This document shows, in pieces, positions 25,236-32,823 of a stretch of DNA of 64,000 bases; the stretch's first letter is position 1, and each line of letters starts with the position of its first letter. The notes below the pieces were generated by a model, which saw nothing but the letters and a program-made list of their open reading frames with translations, was not told where the DNA came from and made no database searches. A program made the translations under genes and the position numbers. Source of the DNA: Streptomyces ferrugineus (GTDB lineage Bacteria; Actinomycetota; Actinomycetes; Streptomycetales; Streptomycetaceae). The stretch covers positions 1,426,001 to 1,490,000 of the forward strand of contig NZ_CP063373.1 of assembly GCF_015160855.1 (NCBI RefSeq). Direction: 5' to 3'.

Positions 25236-27136
25236 GCGCCCTGCTCCTCGTGGTTGTCGGCTCTTCGGTATCGGCCGATGCCGGTGATCCGCGGGGCGAT
25301 CCACACGCCTCGCTCACCGAGGCCGGCGTTCGCGCCGGCGGCTGTGCTGCCCGTCACGGTTTCCAGGCTGTCGATCCGCAGGCCGTGGATCTCGTCGGGC
25401 CACCAGGGATCCCACGTACGATTCACCTTCTGCACCTCGAACAGATCCTCCCGGAATCCGGTCGACGCCTCGCCGATCTCCCGCCCGTCGTGCACCAGGA
25501 CGTAGGGCGGGCTCTGTGTCTCACCCATCGGCAGATCGTGACGCCTGCGCAGCAGCACTTCCTCGCCGGGGCGGACCTGTTCCAGGAGATACGACTGGGT
25601 GGCGACGGCGTCCCTCTCGTGGCCGGGCGGGTTGTCCCGGCAGACGTCACCGGCGTCGGCGACGATCCCGAACCTGTCGTACGACCGCCATGACCCTAGG
25701 AAACGACGGCCGTGGCGCCGGTGCCCGGCCCACTTGAAGTGCGGCAGTTCGGGCGGGGCCACGTGGTACAGGTCCTGACGGGCACGAGTCATCGCCACGT
25801 AGAGAGCTCGGGCCTCGGCCGGGAGGTCCAGCTCCTCCTCGTACCGTTTGCAGAGATCCGCGACGGTCGGTGGCGTGAGGACGATCACCCGGTCGAACTC
25901 CAGGCCCTTGGCCCGATGAACGGTCGAGACCACGATCCGGGATGTCTCCGGCTCAGCCGCCTCGTCGGGGAATCTGCCGTCGGCGACCGCGCGGCGCAGC
26001 CGGTCCAGATCGAGCACACCGCGCCCGGCTCCGCGCGCGACCCGACGCAGCACCGTCCACAGGGCGGTGGCATTCGGTTCGTACGGGAGAGAGATCTCCG
26101 AGAGGAGAGCACGGAACCGGTCCTCGGTGAGGCCGGTCGCCTCCGTGCGCCGCAGCAACTCGGCCACCCAGTGAGGTACCGGACGTTCCTCCAGCGGGCG
26201 CCGCAGCCGGTGGTCGATGCCGTGCGCGTGCAGCAGGCCGGAGACCACGAGGGCCTGCTGGTTGTCGCGGGTGAGCACGGCACATGTGTCGGAGAGGTCC
26301 CGCAGGCCGTCAAGGGTGAACTCGTCGTCCAGGCCGCCCATGCCGTTCGCCGGGTCCAGGAGCAGGTCGCGCAGTTCGTCGTAGAGCGTTTCCGCCTCGT
26401 CCGGATCGCTCAGCTGCTGGAGACGGGAGCCGTGCGCCAGCGCCACCCGGGCCTCGGCTGTGCCGGCCCGGAAGTTCCGTGTGAGGCGCAGCTCCACCAG
26501 GTCGTCGGGATAGGAGCAACGCAGCCAGTCGAAGAACCGGCCGGTCTCGTCGGCGCGTTCGCTCAGGTCCTCGATCTGGAAGCCGTAGACGGACTGGGCG
26601 GCGTCTCCGACGACGGTGAAGCCACAGCTGTCCTGGTAGCGGTCGAGCAGCGTCTCCACCAACTCGCGGCGCCCACCCAGCAGGTCCTGCACCTCGTCGA
26701 TCACGACATGAGCAGGCGGGACGGCATCGCCGACGTCCAGCGCACCCTTCTCGATCGCGCGGGTCGCGGCGGCTATCCGCTCGTCGAAGCTGGCCGCTCC
26801 CCACTCGCCGTCCGGATGTGCCTGGAGGAGGACCTCGTAGGCCCACGCGTCGAACGTCCGGGCACGCACCCGGTGGGCTCGTTCCCCGTGCCGGGTGATT
26901 CGTTCACGCAGCTCTCGGGCGGCGGCGCGGGAGAAGGTGAGCACCAGGATCTCGGCGGCCTCCAGCGCCTGGTCGGGATCCTCGTGGCCACAGAGAGCGT
27001 CGAGCCTGCGCACCAGGGTGTGGGTCTTGCCCGCCCCGGCGCCCGCCGTGACCAGGACCCGCGCGTCCCAGGGCTGCTCGACCACGGCCTGTTGCTCGTC
27101 GGTGAGCGAAGGGCTGTCCTGGTAGGCGTCGGTCAC
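25232..27136 (-). CDS. UvrD/Rep-type SF1 helicase
   Basis: A 634-aa protein with SF1A motifs: Walker A VLVTAGAGAGKTHTL (~28-42), FSRAAARELRERI (Ia), VVIDEVQDLLGG (II, ~147), VVGDAAQSVYGFQ (III), LRLTRNFRAGTAEAR (IV), STVHRAKGLEFDRVIVL (V) and LYVAMTRARQDLYHV (VI). The C-terminal ~150 residues are extra, with no nuclease motif that I can see. GTG 27136 overlaps the upstream stop (GTGA) and its own stop overlaps drmA (ATGA). A UvrD-type helicase is not part of standard DISARM class 1 or 2 sets. Confidence 0.9.
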   Translation of the reverse strand: MTDAYQDSPSLTDEQQAVVEQPWDARVLVTAGAGAGKTHTLVRRLDALCGHEDPDQALEAAEILVLTFSRAAARELRERITRHGERAHRVRARTFDAWAYEVLLQAHPDGEWGAASFDERIAAATRAIEKGALDVGDAVPPAHVVIDEVQDLLGGRRELVETLLDRYQDSCGFTVVGDAAQSVYGFQIEDLSERADETGRFFDWLRCSYPDDLVELRLTRNFRAGTAEARVALAHGSRLQQLSDPDEAETLYDELRDLLLDPANGMGGLDDEFTLDGLRDLSDTCAVLTRDNQQALVVSGLLHAHGIDHRLRRPLEERPVPHWVAELLRRTEATGLTEDRFRALLSEISLPYEPNATALWTVLRRVARGAGRGVLDLDRLRRAVADGRFPDEAAEPETSRIVVSTVHRAKGLEFDRVIVLTPPTVADLCKRYEEELDLPAEARALYVAMTRARQDLYHVAPPELPHFKWAGHRRHGRRFLGSWRSYDRFGIVADAGDVCRDNPPGHERDAVATQSYLLEQVRPGEEVLLRRRHDLPMGETQSPPYVLVHDGREIGEASTGFREDLFEVQKVNRTWDPWWPDEIHGLRIDSLETVTGSTAAGANAGLGERGVWIAPRITGIGRYRRADNHEEQGA

Positions 27137-30100
27137 TTCCGGCTCCAGAGGTGCTCGAACTCATTGAAGGCGAGGTCCGTGTCGAAGTTGGTGATGTTGT
27201 CGCTGATGTTGAGGATCAGGCAGCTTTCCTTGCCGCCGTTGCGTGGTCCGCGCAGTCCACGACCGATCATCTGCTGGTACACGTTGGTGCTGTAGACCGG
27301 CCGGGCCACCACCACGGCACGAGTGGCCGGGGCGTCGAATCCCTGGGTGAGCACACCGTAGTTGGTGAGGACCCGGATTCGTCCGTTTCGGAAGTTCTCG
27401 ATGCGAGTACGACGGTCCTGCGCACTGGTCGTCGAGTCCACGGCGGCGGACCGGACACCCCGGTCGTTGAGCATGGCCGCCAGGTACTTGGCGTGGTCGA
27501 CGGAGGTTGCGAAGAGCAATGTCGGCCAGTCGTCCGGCAGTTCGGCAACGCAGTCGACGATGCGCCGACTGCGCGGGTGGTCGTCGGCGAGCCGCTGTTC
27601 GGCGGAGCGGGAGAGCACGGCCATGCGATCGGCGTGCGTCTTCTCGTCCCGGGTGAGTTCGATACTGCCGCCCTCGAGGGTGCGGTGCTCGACCTGGGCG
27701 AGCATCCCCCAGTCCTGGAGGTCGCGATACGGGTCGCCCGACGGGAAGACTCCTTCGTCGAGTCGCCGATTGCCGAAGCGGCCGGCCAGACGGCGGGTCT
27801 CCTCCTCGTTGCGGTTCCGGAACGGGGTGGCGGTCAGGCCGAGGAGATGCCGGCCGGTCTCGTACTGGGTGAGTCCCAGCTGGCCGAGGATCTCGGTGTA
27901 TCGCTTGGAGATGGCGGTGTGCGCCTCGTCCACGATCACCAGCGCGGCCTGACGCAGCCAGGTGTACTGGTCGGTGCCCAGGCACCGTTCCAGCTTGGCG
28001 TCGGTGGCGACCACCAGGTGCGGGTGGTCGACCACGTTCCCGACCTCGTTGGTGCTCCACAGCCGGCTGATGGTCAGCGGTCGTTCCGCGCCGACCTTGT
28101 TCCAGACGAACTTCCAGCTCTGGACGGCCTGTTCGCACAGCTCCTCGGTCTGCGCGATCCACAGCAGCGGACCCTTGAGGTCGCCGACCCGCTTCACCCA
28201 GCGGATCACGGCCTCGGCGGTGACCCGGGTCTTGCCGGCGCCCGTGGGCAGGGACAGCATGCCGCGCTGGGGGGCCAGTCGGTCGAGCATGGTGGAGATG
28301 TTCCGGACCAGGTCCTCCTGGTACTCGTGGAGGCTCGGGAAGTCCCGGGGGCCCTCGACGGTCTCGAAGGGAGGCGGGGACGGAGTCCTCGAACCGGCGA
28401 ACGCGACGGGCAGTTTCATTTCCGAGACGAACGCGATGGCCGCCGACGAACCGCCGTATGCGACGGGGGCGTTCGGGAAACGCGCCTGGATGTCCCGGGC
28501 GTGCTGCTGGAGCACTCCGTCGCCGTGCGCGTTGAACGCCATCTGCGCGATCCGGCGCCCGGACGGCTCCACGCCGTCGGTCGCCTGCAGCTCGGCCTCC
28601 ATCAACCCCTCGGGGAGCCCGGTCCTGAGCGCGTCCGCACCGACCAGCAGTTCGATCTTGGCCACCACGTCCTCGGCCTCGCGCACCGCCTTCTGCGCGG
28701 CCTTCAGCTCGCTGTCCCGGGCCATGCGTTCCTGGTGCTCCAGCACCGCCCGGCACCCGTCGGCGCCGAGGCCCAGGCGGAGTTCGCGGTCGATCAGGCG
28801 CAGCATCGGCTCGGGGTCCAGAGGAACTCGGACCTTGACGGTGCCGTCCTGGCGCACGGCGTCCAGGGGGGAGGCGTGCGTGCCGTTGGGTGTACGGGTG
28901 ACCTCCTCCAGTTCGCCGCACCGTTGCACCATGCTGTTCCGGTTCCCGCTGTTCAGTCGCTGCCGCAGGGCGGGGAACAGCTCGACCACGGGCACGGGTT
29001 CGCCCTCCGGCACCTCGCGAGTCTCCCGGCTGATCACGTCGGCATACCGGAGCATGCCCCACTTCTCGATCATCAGCTCGGCATCGTCGGCGGTCGGCAC
29101 GAGCAGCGCGGGGAGCTGCTCCGCGCGCAATGCCCGGTACTGGGCGGCTCCGACGGCGATCGTGATCTCGTCGTCGGGACGGGCGCCCCAGGCGTCGCCG
29201 ATCCGGCAACGGGTCAGGGCGTCCTCGGGAAAGTCCGCGCCGAACCGCGTCAGCATCACGTAGGTGGCGCCGACGAAGGTGTCGTCCTCGCTGCGGGTCA
29301 CCTCGTCGAGGAGCGCGTCCCAGCGGTCGGCCGGAACCTCGTCGACGGTGGTCGGGAGCCGTAGCCTGCGGGCCTTCTCGGGGGAGATGTCGGCGACCGG
29401 CAGCACGTCCTTGTAGCCCGCGAGTTGGGGGCCGACGGCCTCCTTCAGCGGCTTGATCCCCTGGGAGGTGGCGATCGTGCCGAACCGCCTGAGCATCCAC
29501 AGGATCGGCGAGGGCACAGCCTGGCGGGTACTGGTCTGCGCGCCGATCTGACGCGTCCAGTTGCCCACCACGGCGTCGTCGGGCAACACCTTCAGGAAAG
29601 CGGCGCGGGATTCCTCGGAGAGGGCACGGAAGAGGTGGAGCGGGCCGCCTATCGCGGCGCCCTCGACCTTCATCCGGTTGAGCGAGGGGCGTGGGGCGCG
29701 ACTGTCCAGGCCGCGCAGGTAGGCGGCGTGCAAGGCTTCGCGGTACTCCTCGAACCACGCCTCGCCCTCCTGGGGCTGCACCCCGCCCGACGGCCGTTCT
29801 CGCAGACCGATCTGGGCGAAGAAGGGGGTGTCGTCGGAGTGGAACGCCATGTCGACGGCGATGCTGGGGTCGCGCTTCGTGTCGACGACGGCACCCGGCA
29901 GCATGCAGTCCTCGACCGGTCGGAACCGACCGTCGGCGGTCCGCACCCGAAGCGTCGAGCGCGGAGTGACCACCCGCTCCAGGACCTTGTGGGCGAGCCG
30001 ACGGACCCCGGCTTGACGGAACAGTTCCCAGAACCGCTCCCAGTCCGAGTCGCTGTAGTGGTCGAAGCCCTGATCGAGGACGCTGACGAACCGGCCGTCG

Positions 30101-31896
30101 ACATCGGCCTCCCGGATGCCCAGGATGTTGAGCGCGTGAGCCAGTGACGGATCATGGGCGAGTTCGTCGACCACGTACACCAGGGCCTCGCGCAGTCCGC
30201 CCTGGTCGGCCCTGCGGAACACCTTGCCGTGCACAGGGGCGACGAGACCGTGCTCCTCGGTGAGCACGATGCGGGCCCTGCGGGCCTCCTCGGCATAGGG
30301 GGAGTGGGACTCGATCATGTCCGCGAGGATGCGAACAGCCACCGCCGACGCCTCGGGGGTGCCCGTCTCGACCAGGGCCTCCAGCCACGCCCGGACATCG
30401 GTCCGCCCGTGTCCGGACGCGCCGATGATGTGCTCGACCTTTCCGGAGCGCAGGGCGTCCGCCTCGGCGCTCGGGTGCAACCAGTTCGACGGGCGCCCGG
30501 GGCACTCGTTCCACATCCGCAGCCAACTGGTCAGCTTCTTCGGGTCCCTGTCCAGCCGCGGGTGGATCCGCAACTCCGTGGGGATGCGCAGGACGCCGTC
30601 CTGGTCGGGCAGGGACGGGCGGTCCGCGGTGCGGTCCCAGATCTCCCGCGTCAGGAACTCGTCGGCCCAGCTGATCGCCTCCTTGACACGGCCGGGCAGC
30701 AGGGGGAGGTAGGCGCCCGGGTCCTCGGCGGGTGCCAGGGCCGGAAGGGAGTCGACGACCAGCTTCGCCGACACCCGGATCATCTCCTGGTTGAACGGGG
30801 AGGAGTCCAGCAGATTCTGTCGGTCCTCGTTCGTCTTCCAGGCGCCGTTGAGGATGCCGCTCAGCGACATCTCGTACTTGGTCGGGAAGAAGGACCAGAA
30901 CTTGCCGCGTCCCCGCGATCGAGGGCTGACGTACAGGCCGCTCTCCTGGTCCTTCTCCAGGGCGGGAACGCCCCAGGCGAGTTCGAGCGAGAGCCGGTCG
31001 TGCAGCTCTCCGGCATCCGCGCGGGCACTCGGACCGGGCTCGTGGGAGGTGGTGAACACGCGCCACCGATCGGTGGCGACGGCCTTGCCGGTCCGCTCCT
31101 CGACCACGGTGTGCAGATCGCCGGTCTGCCGGGCGGTCAGAGTCCGACGGGCCATGGGGCGGGGCCGGCGGTCCTCCAGCACGACCTTCGCGACGTGCGG
31201 CGAGAAGAGCTGGAAGCCGACCGGGAACTCCTCGCGAGGCTCGCCGTGGTCCTTGGCGCGACCGCCGTGCATGTCTCGGCCCAGCCGGTCATCCGCCTTC
31301 CGGAGCAGGGGCAGACGAACGACGGTGGTGGCCCAGTCCAACAGCTCGTTCAGGACGTGATCGGAAGCGCGCTCGGCCTGTACGTCCAGCGGGCGGGCCA
31401 TCCGCAGCACCGGGGCGTCGAACTCCGGGCCGTAGCGGGCTGTCACGCCGGGAACGGCCTTGATCTGCTCGTACGACCAGGCGCGGTCGAATCCGAAACT
31501 TCCGCTGCTGCTGAAGAATTCCGGTGCGTCGGTCACCACGAGAACCGATTTGACGCCCACTCCGAAACGCCCGATCTGGCCGCCACGCTTTTTCGACATG
31601 CTCATCCGGAGGATTGTCTCCGCGCCTTCCGGGGTCACCGGATTTCCCTCGTTCGCGCAGTACAAGTGAGTTTCAGTGAGGACGACATAAACTCGCCCAC
31701 CCGACTCGTCGGCCATTTCGTCCGCCGCGTTCTGAACGAGCTCGAAAAGCTGACGGTCGCCATACCCGCCCTGGGTGATACGGCGCTCGCCATTGGCGTG
31801 CTCGGCCACGAGACCGGGGTCCACGGCGTATGTCTGCAGGACACGCGAGGACTGTTCGAGAACGGTTCGAATTACAGGCGAGGACGAAGACGGCAC
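27133..31896 (-). CDS. Sacsin/HSP90-type ATPase fused to DEAD/DEAH helicase (1587 aa)
   Basis: A very large protein with two ATP-dependent parts. Residues ~25-190 are a GHKL ATPase: N-box FELVQNAADEM (51-61), YCANEGNPV, and IGRFGVGVKSVLVV (108-121). A ~1000-residue linker region without recognisable motifs follows. Residues ~1190-1587 are an SF2 helicase: SLPTGAGKTRVTAEAV (~1215), LVIVDEAHTAI (~1318), LLGLTATPFR and QMIGRGLRGPR (~1545). GTG 31896 has AGGAG 10 nt upstream. The gene is first in the four-gene operon. The fold pair recalls MORC/sacsin-like ATPases found with restriction systems, suggesting an ATP-driven DNA-clamp plus translocase. The exact family name is uncertain. Confidence 0.85.
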   Translation of the reverse strand: MPSSSSPVIRTVLEQSSRVLQTYAVDPGLVAEHANGERRITQGGYGDRQLFELVQNAADEMADESGGRVYVVLTETHLYCANEGNPVTPEGAETILRMSMSKKRGGQIGRFGVGVKSVLVVTDAPEFFSSSGSFGFDRAWSYEQIKAVPGVTARYGPEFDAPVLRMARPLDVQAERASDHVLNELLDWATTVVRLPLLRKADDRLGRDMHGGRAKDHGEPREEFPVGFQLFSPHVAKVVLEDRRPRPMARRTLTARQTGDLHTVVEERTGKAVATDRWRVFTTSHEPGPSARADAGELHDRLSLELAWGVPALEKDQESGLYVSPRSRGRGKFWSFFPTKYEMSLSGILNGAWKTNEDRQNLLDSSPFNQEMIRVSAKLVVDSLPALAPAEDPGAYLPLLPGRVKEAISWADEFLTREIWDRTADRPSLPDQDGVLRIPTELRIHPRLDRDPKKLTSWLRMWNECPGRPSNWLHPSAEADALRSGKVEHIIGASGHGRTDVRAWLEALVETGTPEASAVAVRILADMIESHSPYAEEARRARIVLTEEHGLVAPVHGKVFRRADQGGLREALVYVVDELAHDPSLAHALNILGIREADVDGRFVSVLDQGFDHYSDSDWERFWELFRQAGVRRLAHKVLERVVTPRSTLRVRTADGRFRPVEDCMLPGAVVDTKRDPSIAVDMAFHSDDTPFFAQIGLRERPSGGVQPQEGEAWFEEYREALHAAYLRGLDSRAPRPSLNRMKVEGAAIGGPLHLFRALSEESRAAFLKVLPDDAVVGNWTRQIGAQTSTRQAVPSPILWMLRRFGTIATSQGIKPLKEAVGPQLAGYKDVLPVADISPEKARRLRLPTTVDEVPADRWDALLDEVTRSEDDTFVGATYVMLTRFGADFPEDALTRCRIGDAWGARPDDEITIAVGAAQYRALRAEQLPALLVPTADDAELMIEKWGMLRYADVISRETREVPEGEPVPVVELFPALRQRLNSGNRNSMVQRCGELEEVTRTPNGTHASPLDAVRQDGTVKVRVPLDPEPMLRLIDRELRLGLGADGCRAVLEHQERMARDSELKAAQKAVREAEDVVAKIELLVGADALRTGLPEGLMEAELQATDGVEPSGRRIAQMAFNAHGDGVLQQHARDIQARFPNAPVAYGGSSAAIAFVSEMKLPVAFAGSRTPSPPPFETVEGPRDFPSLHEYQEDLVRNISTMLDRLAPQRGMLSLPTGAGKTRVTAEAVIRWVKRVGDLKGPLLWIAQTEELCEQAVQSWKFVWNKVGAERPLTISRLWSTNEVGNVVDHPHLVVATDAKLERCLGTDQYTWLRQAALVIVDEAHTAISKRYTEILGQLGLTQYETGRHLLGLTATPFRNRNEEETRRLAGRFGNRRLDEGVFPSGDPYRDLQDWGMLAQVEHRTLEGGSIELTRDEKTHADRMAVLSRSAEQRLADDHPRSRRIVDCVAELPDDWPTLLFATSVDHAKYLAAMLNDRGVRSAAVDSTTSAQDRRTRIENFRNGRIRVLTNYGVLTQGFDAPATRAVVVARPVYSTNVYQQMIGRGLRGPRNGGKESCLILNISDNITNFDTDLAFNEFEHLWSRK

Positions 31897-31945
31897 TGCT
31901 TCTGCGCTCCTGGGGTCAAAGGTCCGGACGAAAGGGTGAACGGCC

Positions 31946-31975
31946 GGGCCGGCCGCCGACTTCGTCGGCCGGCCC
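31946..31975 (-). terminator. GC-rich hairpin before the helicase operon
   Basis: GGGCCGG (31946-31952) pairs with CCGGCCC (31969-31975) and CCGA with TCGG, with a 3-nt bulge. It lies between the small gene at 32090 and the helicase operon, both on the minus strand, so it probably ends or attenuates the upstream transcript. Confidence 0.5.
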
Positions 31976-32089
31976 GTGTTCGTCGTGGCGCTGGGCGTGA
32001 ATTTCCACAGTGCCTTCGTGGAGCGGATGGCTCACGGTGAAGGCGTCGGTTGTTGCGAGACCGAGACTTGGGGCCCGTGACGTGCTGAA

Positions 32090-32302
32090 TCAGGCCGGGG
32101 GAGCGGTCTCGTCCGGAACGTCCGGCAGCCCCTGGGCCACCTTCGCCAGGACGGGGAACCTGTTACTGAATGCCTCCTCGGACAGGTCGTGTTCGCGAAT
32201 CATCTCCAGAACCTCGGCCTTGCTCTCCGCTGTCTTAACCGCCAGCTCGAATACGCTCGACTCCCGAAGCGAGTCCAACGATTCACTGTCCTGCTCATTC
32301 AT
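32090..32302 (-). CDS. Small acidic protein at the head of the helicase operon
   Basis: A 70-aa protein rich in Glu/Asp/Ser with a helical core (VFELAVKTAESKAEVLEMIREHDLSEEAFSNRFPVLAKVAQGL). AGGGG lies ~9 nt before the ATG. It has no Cys, signal or membrane segment, and no recognised family. It sits between the operator-like dyad at 32307-32350 and the helicase operon. It could be a small regulator or inhibitor of the system (inference only). Confidence 0.55.
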   Translation of the reverse strand: MNEQDSESLDSLRESSVFELAVKTAESKAEVLEMIREHDLSEEAFSNRFPVLAKVAQGLPDVPDETAPPA

Positions 32303-32306
32303 CTAG

Positions 32307-32375
32307 TACACCCCTGTTTGGGTCGCATCCTGCAGCTGCACAGGGGTGTATTTGGGCACACGCCCCCCGTGTGAA
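32307..32375 (-). promoter_or_regulatory. Putative promoter with overlapping 11-bp inverted repeat operator
   Basis: TACACCCCTGT (32307-32317) and ACAGGGGTGTA (32340-32350) are perfect inverted repeats 22 bp apart. They enclose the 10-bp palindrome TGCAGCTGCA (32331-32340). On the minus strand, a -35-like TTCACA (32375-32370) and a weak -10-like AATACA (32352-32347) with a 17-bp spacer overlap the right arm. This is the layout of a repressed promoter for the 70-aa gene and the helicase operon. Confidence 0.45.
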
Positions 32376-32747
32376 AACGAAATAGACAAGTTGACGCCGT
32401 AGGTGAGGTTTCCTCCCCCTCCCCTCGAATTAAGCTAGCGGATGGAAGTCTCGTGCAGCCAGTCTTTTCTCGGAGCGGCTTTTCGGCAGAGGTCTGTGGA
32501 GGTGTCGGCTGGCCATGGGATCGGAATTTGGGCGCACCTCTCCTAAGGCCGCCCGGCTCCCGATTTCGGGTTTTGCGAGCGAGATGGGATCCCCATCGTC
32601 AACCAACGTATCCGGCATTCACTCCATCGTGCAACCCAACCCCCCGCCCCCTCAAGGGAGTTGGCCGCTCGGCTTGCGGAAGTGCCACACACGGGGAGGA
32701 GCTGGATCATTCCAGGCAAGTTGGACATTGGACTGAAGCGATCCGGG

Positions 32748-32801
32748 TGATCGATCTCGATCAACTGTTGGTTGACGCTTCCGTGCGTGTCAAATTACTC
32801 T
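32748..32801 (+). promoter_or_regulatory. Putative promoter and operator of the HTH-GHKL operon
   Basis: TGATCGA-TC-TCGATCA (32748-32763) is a 16-bp inverted repeat with perfect 7-bp arms. It ends 8 bp before a consensus-like -35 TTGACG (32772-32777). A -10-like TACTCT (32796-32801) follows at an 18-bp spacer. This predicts transcription starting near 32808 and argues against the GTG at 32803 as start codon. The encoded XRE domain is the obvious candidate ligand for the dyad. Confidence 0.5.
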
Positions 32802-32823
32802 CGTGATACACCCTGCGATCAGC

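Noticed and set aside
27151..29758. Long open frames on both strands inside the 1587-aa helicase gene (to 737 and 865 codons)
   Set aside because: Arg/Pro/Gly- or Val/Gly-rich translations typical of shadow frames; the helicase frame has all expected motifs.
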